41,709 nt of DNA, taken from Candidatus Methylomirabilota bacterium. GTDB taxonomy: Bacteria > Methylomirabilota > Methylomirabilia > Methylomirabilales > 2-02-FULL-66-22. Positions 7,171-15,120 of this stretch are shown here, piece by piece (positions within the stretch are counted from its first letter, which is position 1; every line of letters starts with the position of its first letter). The notes beneath the pieces are model-generated. The model ran no database searches. It was not told the DNA's origin and was given only the letters and a program-made list of their open reading frames with translations. Both the position numbers and the translations under genes were made by a program. The stretch covers positions 1-41,709 of the forward strand of contig JAPLLC010000085.1 of the NCBI GenBank assembly GCA_026387775.1, in the 5' to 3' direction.

Positions 7171-8430
7171 ATGACCAGTCGCGAGCGCGTTCAGACATCA
7201 CTGGCGCACCGGGAGCCGGATCGCGTTCCAGTGGATTTCGGTGGCACGACCGTCAGCGGAATGCATGCCCTCTGCGTCGAACGGTTGCGGGCGCACTACG
7301 GCCTCGAACGACGCCCCGTCAAGGTGCCCGTTCCCTATAGCATGCTGGGGTTGGTTGAAGAGGACTTGGCCGAGGCAATGGGCCTGGACCTGATCGGTGT
7401 CCTGTCGCGCAATACGAACTATGGGTACCCCAACGAGAACTGGAAGGAGTTTCGGACACCCTGGAGACAGGTCGTCCGGATCTCGGAACATTTCCACTAC
7501 ACGACGGACACGAACGGAGACCTCCTGACGTATCCGCAGGGGGACGTGACGGCGCCGCCCAGCGGCCGGATGCCGCCCAGCAGCTTCTTCTTCGACACGA
7601 TCATTCGGCAAGAGGAGATCGAGGAGGATGCGCTGGATCCGGAGGACAATCTCCAGGAGTTCGGGCCGCTCTCGGACCTGGACCTTCGGCATTTCAGGAA
7701 GGAGGTCGCCGCCGCGTGCGCCACCGGGAGAGCCGTGATCGCCTCCATCGGAGGAACCGGCTTCGGCGATATCGCCCTGGTACCCGCCCCGGGTCTGAAG
7801 CACCCCAAGGGCATCCGGGACATCACCGAATGGTACGTCTCGCTGGCCACGCGGCAGGAGTACGTCGAAGCCGTCTTCACCCGCCAGTGCGAGATCGCGT
7901 TGGGGCGGCTGAAGCAGCTCCACGCCGCGGTGGGGAACGCCATTGACATCATCTATCTCTGCGGAACCGATTTCGGAACGCAGGCGTCGCGTTTCTGCTC
8001 CCTGGAAGCCTTCGACCGGTTATGGGCGCCGCACTACCTGCGCATCAACGGCTGGATCCACGCCAACACCACCTGGAAGACGATGAAGCACACCTGCGGC
8101 GCGGTGGAGTCCTTGTTGTCGCGGTTATGCGACGTTGGTTTCGACATTTTCAACCCGGTCCAGTGCTCGGCGGCGGGAATGGACCCGCGGGGGTTGAAGC
8201 AGACGTATGGCGATCGGCTGGTCTTCTACGGCGGCGGGGTCAACACGCAGCAAACGCTTCCCTTCGGGACGCCGGCCGAGGTGCGGGCCGAGGTCTTGGA
8301 GCGCTGCGAGATCTTCGCCAAGGGGGGCGGCTACATCTTCAACGCGATTCACTGCGTCCAGGCCAACACGCCGCTCCCGAACATCGTGGCCATGCTGGAT
8401 GCGGTGAAGGAATTCAACGGGGTTGCGTAG
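7171..8430 (+). CDS. uroporphyrinogen decarboxylase (URO-D)-family protein
   Basis: A 419-residue TIM-barrel protein of the URO-D superfamily. Members outside haem synthesis commonly act as methyltransferases on corrinoid proteins or methylated compounds. Signature segments include SRERVQTSLAHREPDRVPVDFGG at the start, HTCGAVESLL in the middle, and a C-terminal GGGVNTQQTLPFGTP plus GGGYIFNAIHCVQANTP that match the long bacterial paralogues rather than HemE (about 350 residues, Arg-rich N-terminus). ATG 7171 is preferred, seven bases after AAAGGTG; the ORF extends upstream to 7078 without a good site. The downstream O-methyltransferase, 75 bases away, suggests a linked methyl-transfer step, substrate unknown. 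Confidence 0.85.
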   Translation: MTSRERVQTSLAHREPDRVPVDFGGTTVSGMHALCVERLRAHYGLERRPVKVPVPYSMLGLVEEDLAEAMGLDLIGVLSRNTNYGYPNENWKEFRTPWRQVVRISEHFHYTTDTNGDLLTYPQGDVTAPPSGRMPPSSFFFDTIIRQEEIEEDALDPEDNLQEFGPLSDLDLRHFRKEVAAACATGRAVIASIGGTGFGDIALVPAPGLKHPKGIRDITEWYVSLATRQEYVEAVFTRQCEIALGRLKQLHAAVGNAIDIIYLCGTDFGTQASRFCSLEAFDRLWAPHYLRINGWIHANTTWKTMKHTCGAVESLLSRLCDVGFDIFNPVQCSAAGMDPRGLKQTYGDRLVFYGGGVNTQQTLPFGTPAEVRAEVLERCEIFAKGGGYIFNAIHCVQANTPLPNIVAMLDAVKEFNGVA

Positions 8431-8505
8431 ACAATCGGAGCGGGGGCAGGGTCCGGGCGCCGCAGGAACGTCCGTGCGCGAGACGACACAGGGGAGGGCC
8501 ATGGG

Positions 8506-9540
8506 ATGAGCACATCGGAAGCGTCGGCGGGCAACGCGCTTTCCCCGGCGCCGATCATGGAGTTGGCCTCCGCCTTCATGCAGAGCCGGGCTCTGCTGAC
8601 GGCCTGCGAGCTGGATCTCTTCACCGCCGTGGGGGGGCGCGAACGCTCCTCGGGCGAGGTGGCGCGCATGCTGCAAACCGACGAGCGGGCCACCGATCGA
8701 TTGATGAACGTTCTGTGCGCCCTCGGGCTGCTGGCGAAGTCGGACGGCCGGTTCCGCAACACGCCGCCGGCCGCGCGCTTTCTCGTCCGCGGGACACCAG
8801 AGTCTCTGGCCGGCCTGATGCACTGGGTGCATCTCTGGGACAGCTGGGGTACGCTCACGGCGGCGGTTCGGAAGGGGGGCAGCGTCTGTGCGCGCCCTGC
8901 GGGCGAGCAAGCAGAAGCGTGGCATACCGCCTTCATCGCGGCGATGCACTGGCGGGCCTGCCGGCATGCGCCGGGCGTGGTCGCCTCGCTTGACCTCGCG
9001 GGTGTCTCGCGCGTGCTGGATGTCGGGGGCGGCTCGGGCGCGTACGCGATGGAGTTCGTCCGGGCCAAGACGGGCGCCTCCGCGGTGATCTTCGATCTGC
9101 CCGCGGTGCTTCCCCTCACCGCCTCCTACGTCAAGGAGGCCGGCCTGTCGGCTCGGGTGGCCCTGGTGGCCGGGGACTACGACCGGGACCCCCTGGGGGA
9201 CGGGTTCGACCTCGTCCTCCTGTCGGCCATCCTCCACAGCAATTCCCCCGAGGGGAACCGCGAGCTGATCCGGAAGGCGGCGGCGGCTCTCACGCCTTCG
9301 GGCCAGCTGGTGATACAGGAGTTCATCGTGGATGAGGACCGGACCAGCCCGCCGTTCGCCGCCCTCTTCGCCCTGAACATGTTGGTCGGGACGACCGCGG
9401 GAGACACCTATACCGAATCCGAGGTCCGGCGGTGGATGGCGCAGGCCGGCCTTTCCGGCGTGACGCGGAAGGATACGCCGTTCGGGACAAGCCTCATCGT
9501 CGGGCGAAAAGGGTGGAACGAAACGACCAATGACCGATGA
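8506..9540 (+). CDS. SAM-dependent O-methyltransferase (Methyltransf_2 type)
   Basis: A 344-residue class I methyltransferase of the plant-COMT/bacterial hydroxyneurosporene type. Residues about 15-100 form the winged-helix dimerisation domain (ELASAFMQSRALLTACELDLF). The SAM site is LDVGGGSGAYAMEF, followed by the acidic residue in FDLP and the GDYDRDPLGDGFDLVLLSAILH segment, with the late strand GQLVIQEFIVDE. It transfers a methyl group to a small-molecule hydroxyl; the substrate is not evident. Its last codons (acc aat gac cga tga) are made of a heptanucleotide repeat that continues past the stop, so the C-terminal tail NETTNDR is probably repeat-derived. Confidence 0.9.
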   Translation: MSTSEASAGNALSPAPIMELASAFMQSRALLTACELDLFTAVGGRERSSGEVARMLQTDERATDRLMNVLCALGLLAKSDGRFRNTPPAARFLVRGTPESLAGLMHWVHLWDSWGTLTAAVRKGGSVCARPAGEQAEAWHTAFIAAMHWRACRHAPGVVASLDLAGVSRVLDVGGGSGAYAMEFVRAKTGASAVIFDLPAVLPLTASYVKEAGLSARVALVAGDYDRDPLGDGFDLVLLSAILHSNSPEGNRELIRKAAAALTPSGQLVIQEFIVDEDRTSPPFAALFALNMLVGTTAGDTYTESEVRRWMAQAGLSGVTRKDTPFGTSLIVGRKGWNETTNDR

Positions 9541-9577
9541 CCAATCCGGCTTCAGTCCATTGGCGATTGGTCATTGG
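9525..9577. repeat. period-7 tandem repeat with an inverted copy
   Basis: GACCAAT GACCGAT GACCAAT occupies 9525-9545 and spans the methyltransferase stop codon. The reverse-complement phrase GATTGGTCATTGG follows at 9565-9577, so 9537-9546 and 9565-9574 can form a 10-bp stem with an 18-base loop. It may act as a weak terminator, but no T-run follows. Confidence 0.7.
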
Positions 9578-9683
9578 GGATTCTCCTGCTGCGGAGCGGA
9601 GCGCATGCGAGGATTGACCACGATTGGCATCTGTGACATACTTCCCATCCCAAGACCTCTCACCAAAGAACGGATTTGCGCGG

Positions 9684-10385
9684 ATGTGGGTTGGACTGGA
9701 TAAGCTCCTGGAGCTGCAGAAGCTGGACTTGACGATCGCAAGACTGGATGCCGAGGTGCGAGCGATCCCTCAGACCATCGAGACGGTGGAGGGCCGGCTC
9801 GCCAAGGCCCGACAGGAATTCGAGGAGGCCACAGAGCAGGTGGGCCATCTCCAAAAAGAGCGGCGAGCCAAGGAGCGCGAGCTGGAAGAGGCCAACCAGA
9901 ATATCAAGAAGAAGCAGACCCGCCTCTACGAGATCAAGACGAACGAGGAGTACACGGCGGTCCTGAAGGAGATCGAGGTCCTGAAGGCCAAGTCCTCCAA
10001 GCTCGAAACGGAAATCCTGGAACAGATGGAGCAGGGCGACGTCACGGCCAAGACCGTGACGGAAGCCGAGCGGGTCTTCAGGGCGGAGCAAGCGGGCTGT
10101 GAGAAGGAGCGGCAGGACAAGGAGGCCCGACTCGCCGCGATCCAGAAAGAGCTGGCCGATCTCCAAACCGCGCAGAAGGGTCAGGCCAGCCGCCTGGACG
10201 CAGAACTCCTCAAGCTCTATACCCGCCTGATCCGAAATCGAGACGTCGCAGTGGTCCCCGTCATGGATAGCTCTTGCCAGGGGTGCGGCATGGCGCTCAC
10301 GCCGCAGGCCTACGCGGAACTCAGGCGGAACGACCGGATGTTCACCTGCGCCTCCTGCAGTCGCATCCTCTACTTCCCCGGATAA
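9684..10385 (+). CDS. coiled-coil zinc-ribbon protein (DUF164/CdsZ type)
   Basis: A 233-residue protein with a long N-terminal coiled coil (about residues 1-170, rich in E, K, Q) and a C-terminal C4 zinc ribbon with CQGCG and CASC. This architecture matches the widespread DUF164 family, whose role is uncertain (proposed adaptor or nucleic-acid-binding protein). ATG 9684 starts the family-typical reading MWVGLDKLLELQKLD; the upstream extension from 9624 has no ribosome-binding site. The RNase H-type gene starts five bases after its stop, indicating an operon. Confidence 0.88.
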   Translation: MWVGLDKLLELQKLDLTIARLDAEVRAIPQTIETVEGRLAKARQEFEEATEQVGHLQKERRAKERELEEANQNIKKKQTRLYEIKTNEEYTAVLKEIEVLKAKSSKLETEILEQMEQGDVTAKTVTEAERVFRAEQAGCEKERQDKEARLAAIQKELADLQTAQKGQASRLDAELLKLYTRLIRNRDVAVVPVMDSSCQGCGMALTPQAYAELRRNDRMFTCASCSRILYFPG

Positions 10386-10389
10386 GGGC

Positions 10390-11004
10390 GTGGATACCGC
10401 GACCCTGCTCTCCCTGCTGCGGCGACTGGCCCAGGCAAAGCCGGGGCAGGACGCGCTTCAGCTGCCGGCAGACCTCACACCCCACGAAGCCCTCCAGGCC
10501 GTCCGGGCGGCAGTCGGGGTTCTGGAACCCCCCGTCACCTCCGCGCCTCAGTTGGTCGGCCGACTTGGAGCCGCGCGCATCCATATTGACGGCGCGTCCC
10601 GGGGCAACCCGGGGCCGGCGGGCATCGGGGTCCTGATTCTCGGGACCGATGGCGTGGTGGTCGAACGGCTGCACCGCGGCATCGGCGAGGCGACCAACAA
10701 CGTCGCGGAGTACCGTGCGCTGCTCTTGGGTCTGGAGCGGACGTTGGCGTTGGGGGTGGAGGATCTTGAGGTGCGCTCGGACTCGGAGCTTCTGGTGCGG
10801 CAGCTCCAGGGGCGCTACCGGGTGAAGCATCCGGGCCTTCAGCCCTTGTATGAGGCGTCCCGAAAGCAGATTGCGAGCTTTCGTCGCTTCGAGGTCCGTC
10901 ACGTCTCCCGGGAACTGAACGCGGAGGCGGATGCCCTGGCCAATCTGGGTATTGACGAGGAAACCCGCGCCGTTCGCCCGTCGGATACGAGAGACGATCG
11001 ATGA
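10390..11004 (+). CDS. ribonuclease HI-family protein
   Basis: A 204-residue protein starting at GTG 10390, with an N-terminal extension of about 60 residues ahead of an RNase HI domain. The four catalytic acidic residues are present: D67 in IDGASRGNPG, E107 in NNVAEYRAL, D131 in RSDSELL and D181 in NAEADALAN. It would cleave the RNA strand of RNA-DNA hybrids. The loop after the second acid resembles the short archaeal/Gram-positive-like RNase HI type that lacks the basic protrusion. It is coupled to its neighbours: five bases after the zinc-ribbon gene, and an ATGA overlap with the next gene. Confidence 0.92.
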   Translation: MDTATLLSLLRRLAQAKPGQDALQLPADLTPHEALQAVRAAVGVLEPPVTSAPQLVGRLGAARIHIDGASRGNPGPAGIGVLILGTDGVVVERLHRGIGEATNNVAEYRALLLGLERTLALGVEDLEVRSDSELLVRQLQGRYRVKHPGLQPLYEASRKQIASFRRFEVRHVSRELNAEADALANLGIDEETRAVRPSDTRDDR

Positions 11005-11516
11005 CTCGTTCCGTCTGGCGACGTCCGGTCAAGATCGCCGATGCCATGGCGGCGACCCTCCAGCGGCTCGGGCTGGAAGAGCGGATTCGCCAGCACGATA
11101 TCTATCGCGTGTGGCCGCTCGTCGTGGGCCCCGAGATCGCCCGACACGCCCAACCCCACGCCATACTGCACGGCCGCCTGATCGTTCACGTGACGGATTC
11201 GGTCTGGCTTCACCACCTGAGCATGATGCGCCACCGCCTGGTGCCGATCCTGAACGAGAAACTCGCTCCGGCCGTGATCCGGGAGATGGTCCTCCGGGTA
11301 GGGGAGGTTCCATCGGTCTCTGCGGGGCCGTCACCGAAGACGGTCCCCCCCGAGCCGACACAGGGAGTTGATCCGGCGCGCCTGGCCGAGATCGACGAGA
11401 CGCTTGCCGTCATAGGGGATGCCCCCTTCCGGGACGCGCTGCGCCGGATCTGGCTGCGCTCCTCCCGGGAATCTCGCCCGCCCATCGAAGCTTCGGGTGG
11501 ACAGCGGCCCAGGTAA
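11001..11516 (+). CDS. DUF721/DciA-family protein
   Basis: A 171-residue cytosolic protein. The N-terminal half (about residues 8-100) matches the DUF721 pattern: RQHDIYRVWPLVVGPEIARH, then LIVHVTDSVWLHHLSMMRHRLVPILNEKL. DciA proteins of this family act with the replicative helicase DnaB as loaders in bacteria that lack DnaC/DnaI. The C-terminal 70 residues are proline-rich and then helical, as is common. Its ATG overlaps the RNase H stop (ATGA), so translation is likely coupled. The next gene, lpxC, has its own AT-rich leader. Confidence 0.85.
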   Translation: MTRSVWRRPVKIADAMAATLQRLGLEERIRQHDIYRVWPLVVGPEIARHAQPHAILHGRLIVHVTDSVWLHHLSMMRHRLVPILNEKLAPAVIREMVLRVGEVPSVSAGPSPKTVPPEPTQGVDPARLAEIDETLAVIGDAPFRDALRRIWLRSSRESRPPIEASGGQRPR

Positions 11517-11630
11517 GAGCGCCACAGTCCGTTGCAGCCACGCCACAAGGGGGACGGATCGGCAATATTCCGGGCCGTCGTGCGGTTTTCCTTCCAATAA
11601 TTTCTCAATAAATCCAAATAGTTGCATAAT

Positions 11631-11673
11631 CATGTTTCATGCGGAACATGGTATCATAGTTGCATTCTACAAT
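11631..11673 (+). promoter_or_regulatory. AT-rich lpxC leader with palindrome and candidate -10
   Basis: The stretch 11580-11700 is strikingly AT-rich for this genome. An 8-bp stem with ATGC loop lies at 11631-11650 (CATGTTTC / GGAACATG, one G-T wobble). A -10-like TACAAT follows at 11668-11673 without a convincing -35. The palindrome could be an operator or a DNA-bending promoter element for lpxC. Confidence 0.4.
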
Positions 11674-11725
11674 AGCGGTTTGACTAGGTATGTTTGTCGC
11701 GTTACCCAATCGAAGGGGGAATATT

Positions 11726-12652
11726 TTGAGTCACCAGCGAACCTTGGAACGACCGGTGGAATGTGAGGGGATCGGGCTTCACTCGGGCGAGCGCGCGACG
11801 ATGATCCTGCGCCCCGCGCCGGCGAATCGCGGCGTCCTCTTCCGGCGAATGGATCTGCCGGGCGCTCCCACGATACCGGCTCGTCCCGAATTTGTCGTGG
11901 ATACGCAGTATGCGACCACCATCGCCAATGAGGGGGCGTCGGTCAGAACGATCGAGCATATCATGTCCGCCCTGGCGGGGATGGGGGTCGATAACGTCCA
12001 GGTGGATCTCACCGGCCCCGAGGTTCCGATCATGGACGGAAGCGCGCTTCCCTTCGTCGAGCTCTTGCGGCAGGCGGGGCTCCGTCGACAGTTTTCCCCG
12101 AAGACGTTCTTGAAGGTCCGCCAGCCGATCACGGTGGAGGTGGGGACCCGCAGCCTCCGCATTGTGCCCTCCCAGCGGCTGAAGGTGATCTATACGATGT
12201 GCTTCGATCACCCGATCCTGGGCGAGCAGACCTCCGCCATGGACGTCGGGCGCGAGCGGTACGTCCGTGATGTGGCTCCCAGCCGCACGTTCGGGTTCGT
12301 TCGGGATCTGGACATGCTCCAGCGCATGGGCTTGGCCAAGGGCGGCTCCCTGGAAAATGCCGTGGTGGTTGGCGAGGACGGCGTCCTGAACGGCCCTCTC
12401 CGTTTTCCCGACGAGCTGGTCCGGCACAAGATCCTGGACCTCTTGGGGGATCTCTACCTGCTCGGCAAGCCGCTGGTGGGTACGATCATCGCCCAGGGGG
12501 CCGGGCACCAGATGCACCTCGCGCTTGTCCGCCGGATTCAGGAACAGCTCGCGGGTGACCCCGAACCGCTCAGTCTCTCGGCCGCCGCGGTGGAACAGTG
12601 GGTATCCCCTCTTCTTCCGCCCGCCCGTGGATTGAAAGCCGCAGTACTCTGA
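11726..12652 (+). CDS. lpxC: UDP-3-O-acyl-N-acetylglucosamine deacetylase
   Basis: LpxC catalyses the committed step of lipid A synthesis, a zinc-dependent deacetylation, in the cytosol. Zinc ligands are H78 (TIEHIMSAL), H234 and D238 (RHKILDLLGD); the family landmarks ECEGIGLHSG, VPIMDGSALPFVELL and SRTFGF are all present. The 308-residue length is standard. TTG 11726 is the likely start: GAAGGGGGA lies about six bases before it and the protein then begins SHQRTLERPVECEGIGLH like its homologues. The upstream ATG (11690) would add 12 residues without a Shine-Dalgarno. It is followed by the ntrY-like gene, which has its own promoter. Presence of lpxC shows a Gram-negative envelope. Confidence 0.96.
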   Translation: MSHQRTLERPVECEGIGLHSGERATMILRPAPANRGVLFRRMDLPGAPTIPARPEFVVDTQYATTIANEGASVRTIEHIMSALAGMGVDNVQVDLTGPEVPIMDGSALPFVELLRQAGLRRQFSPKTFLKVRQPITVEVGTRSLRIVPSQRLKVIYTMCFDHPILGEQTSAMDVGRERYVRDVAPSRTFGFVRDLDMLQRMGLAKGGSLENAVVVGEDGVLNGPLRFPDELVRHKILDLLGDLYLLGKPLVGTIIAQGAGHQMHLALVRRIQEQLAGDPEPLSLSAAAVEQWVSPLLPPARGLKAAVL

Positions 12653-12716
12653 GCGATCCGAGGTCGCCCCCCTCCGCATTCGATCCCGACGTGGATGGCA
12701 ATGGCTGGGTTTGCCC

Positions 12717-12745
12717 TTGTCTTCCCCTCACCCCGCCCGTATACT
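12717..12745 (+). promoter_or_regulatory. promoter of the ntrYX genes
   Basis: TTGTCT (12717-12722), a 17-base spacer and TATACT (12740-12745) form a good sigma-70-type promoter between lpxC and the ntrY-like gene. A C-run/G-run hairpin (about 12765-12780) falls in the predicted leader. Confidence 0.55.
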
Positions 12746-12812
12746 TTTCAGGAGACGCAGCCGATTTCACCCCCCCCATGGGGGCCACGGCCCACAGCCG
12801 GAGTGCTAGGGT

Positions 12813-15068
12813 ATGCCAGAATCGTCGTCGCAGCCCGTGACGCAGATCCCCACCACCATGCGGGACGCACGCAGCCGGCGGAACCGCCTGATTCTGGCCA
12901 TCGTCCTGGCCGGCGTGGTGGGCCTGACCGCGGTGCAGGTCACTATTCAGCAGCTGAGGTTTCCCACCCCGATCGCCTCGAATATCCTCATCTTCGCCCT
13001 GGTCAACATCAATATCGTCCTCCTCCTGTTCCTGGTCCTCCTCGTCTTCCGCAGCCTCTTCAAGGTCTACCTGGAGCGCCGCGAGAACATCCTGGGGTCG
13101 AAGATCCGGGTCAAGCTGGCGGTCGCGTTCGTCAGCCTCGCGCTCTTGCCGGCCGGTGTGCTGTTTCTCGTGGCCAGCAATCTTATTACCACCAGCGTGG
13201 ATAGCTGGTTCAATATCCAGGTGGAGCGGTCTCTGCAGAGCGCCCTCGAAGTGGCGCAGACGTATTCGCGGTCCACTCGGGAAGAGACGCTGAGCCAGGC
13301 GCGGCAGATCGCCGCCCGGGTGGCGGAGGTCTGGTCTGCGGAGAAGGGAATGGCCGAAGGCCGGCGCGTGGCCGGTGAGAAGGCCCGGGAGTATGGACTG
13401 GACAGCGTGCAGCTCTTCAGCCGGCAACGGGCGGAACTGACGCAGTGGCGCGGCCCCACCGTCCCGGAAGACGCCCTGCTGTCTCCCACCTCCCGACTGC
13501 TCCGCAAGGCACTGGAGGGTGAGCCCGCCGTGGCGGTGCAGCTCACGGCCCAGGCGGATCTCATCCGCGCGGTGGTTCCGGTCGTGAGGCCCGGCCAGCC
13601 GCGGGAGATCTTGGCGGCAGTGGCCGTGGCGAACTGGGTCCCGATGGGGCTGGGCGGCAAGGCGGAGGAGATCGAGACCGGGGTCAAGGAGTACCAACAA
13701 CTCCGCATGCTGAAGAACCCCATCAAGGGCATCTACCTGATGCTCTTCCTGATGGTCACCCTGGTGATCATCTTTGGGGCCATCTGGGTGGCGGTGTACT
13801 TGGCCCGGGGAATCACGGGGCCGATCCAGCTCTTGGTCGAGGGGACGCGCAAGGTGGCTGCGGGGGATCTGGGTTTCCATCTGGACGTCAAGGCGGACGA
13901 CGAGATCGGCATGCTGGTGGAGTCGTTCAACAAAATGACCGGGGACCTGGGGAAAGGCAAGGCGGAACTGACCCAGGCAAATCAGGAACTGCAGCGCTCC
14001 AACGTGGAGCTGGACCGGCGTCGGGACTACATGGAGACGGTCCTGGAGACGATCGCCGCAGGCGTGCTGTCGCTGGATGCCGAGGGGTGCGTGAACACGG
14101 TCAACCGCGCGGCGGCGCGCATGCTGGGCCGGCCGCCCGAGGAGATTTTGCACCGTCCCTACGGCGAGGTTTTCGGCGGCGGGGCGCTCCTGCCCTTGCG
14201 TCACCTGGTGGCGCGATCCGCCGCGGAGGGCCGGGAGACTTCGGAGCAGCAAATCACCCTGGCGCTGAACGGCCGGCCGGCGACCCTGATGGTCACGGTA
14301 GGCACGCTCCCCGGGCCGGGGGGCGCTCGGCCTGGGCTGGTGGTGGTCCTGGACGACGTCACCGAGGTGGTCCGGGCCCAGCAGGCCATGACCTGGCGGG
14401 AGGTGGCCCGCCGGATCGCCCACGAGATCAGGAACCCGCTTACGCCGATTCAGCTGTCCACGCAGCGGCTGCGGAAGAAATTTGCCGAGGGAGCCCCAGA
14501 CGCGGCCGCGGTCTTCGACGAGTGCACGCTTACCATCATCCAGGAGGTCGAGGGGCTGCGGCACCTGGTGGACGAGTTCTCCCGCTACGCCCGGATGCCC
14601 GCACCGCGTCCTCGCCCGACCGATCTGCACGAGGTGGCGAACCAGGTGATGCAGCTGTATGCCGGCATCCACCCGAGGATCGCGATGCGGACCGAATTGG
14701 ATCCGGCGGTCCCCCATCTCACCCTGGACTCGGATCAGATGAAGCGGGCACTGATCAACCTGGTGGACAACGCGGTGGCCGCCCTGGGCGAGGAGGAAGG
14801 CGAGATTGTCATCTCCACCCGCTTCCTGCCGGCCACGGTGCAGGTCGTCCTAGAGATTGCCGACACCGGCCCCGGCTTTCCTCCCGAGGATCGCGACCGG
14901 GCCTTTCTTCCCTACTACTCCACGAAACGATCGTCCGGCGGGTTGGGCCTGGCGATCGTCAACCGGATCGTCGTCGAGCACGGCGGGGAGGTCCGCATCG
15001 AGGACAATCAGCCGAGGGGGGCCCGCTTGGTCATCACGCTGCCCGTTCTGGTCCCGGCTGCGGCATGA
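12813..15068 (+). CDS. ntrY: NtrY-type membrane sensor histidine kinase
   Basis: A 751-residue sensor kinase. Three hydrophobic segments lie within residues 24-128, followed by a roughly 170-residue extracytoplasmic domain and another membrane segment near 302-330. A HAMP domain follows (ITGPIQLLVEGTRKVAAGDL), then a PAS domain (about 400-510), the phospho-acceptor H537 in HEIRNPLTPIQ, and a HATPase domain with the N box at N653 and DTGPGF and GLGLAIV motifs. This layout is that of NtrY. Its partner regulator gene begins 52 bases downstream. In known NtrYX systems the pair responds to nitrogen, redox or envelope cues; which applies here cannot be read. Symbol assigned by architecture and pairing. 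Confidence 0.88.
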   Translation: MPESSSQPVTQIPTTMRDARSRRNRLILAIVLAGVVGLTAVQVTIQQLRFPTPIASNILIFALVNINIVLLLFLVLLVFRSLFKVYLERRENILGSKIRVKLAVAFVSLALLPAGVLFLVASNLITTSVDSWFNIQVERSLQSALEVAQTYSRSTREETLSQARQIAARVAEVWSAEKGMAEGRRVAGEKAREYGLDSVQLFSRQRAELTQWRGPTVPEDALLSPTSRLLRKALEGEPAVAVQLTAQADLIRAVVPVVRPGQPREILAAVAVANWVPMGLGGKAEEIETGVKEYQQLRMLKNPIKGIYLMLFLMVTLVIIFGAIWVAVYLARGITGPIQLLVEGTRKVAAGDLGFHLDVKADDEIGMLVESFNKMTGDLGKGKAELTQANQELQRSNVELDRRRDYMETVLETIAAGVLSLDAEGCVNTVNRAAARMLGRPPEEILHRPYGEVFGGGALLPLRHLVARSAAEGRETSEQQITLALNGRPATLMVTVGTLPGPGGARPGLVVVLDDVTEVVRAQQAMTWREVARRIAHEIRNPLTPIQLSTQRLRKKFAEGAPDAAAVFDECTLTIIQEVEGLRHLVDEFSRYARMPAPRPRPTDLHEVANQVMQLYAGIHPRIAMRTELDPAVPHLTLDSDQMKRALINLVDNAVAALGEEEGEIVISTRFLPATVQVVLEIADTGPGFPPEDRDRAFLPYYSTKRSSGGLGLAIVNRIVVEHGGEVRIEDNQPRGARLVITLPVLVPAAA

Positions 15069-15080
15069 CACGGAGCGGTT

Positions 15081-15104
15081 AATCCACCCATCCACCACTT
15101 CACC
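15081..15104. repeat. period-8 degenerate repeat
   Basis: AATCCACC CATCCACC ACTTCACC: three octamers in the gap between the kinase and regulator genes. It resembles the longer array at 30631-30678. Confidence 0.6.
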
Positions 15105-15120
15105 TCCTGAATGAGACAAC

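Noticed and set aside
12570-14717. Long minus-strand frame opposite the ntrY-like kinase
   Set aside because: Shadow of a gene with intact kinase motifs; the translation is low-complexity and histidine/arginine-rich.
15095-15120. CACCTCCT as a Shine-Dalgarno for ntrX
   Set aside because: It is the anti-Shine-Dalgarno sense on the coding strand and belongs to the octamer repeat; it cannot serve as a ribosome-binding site.
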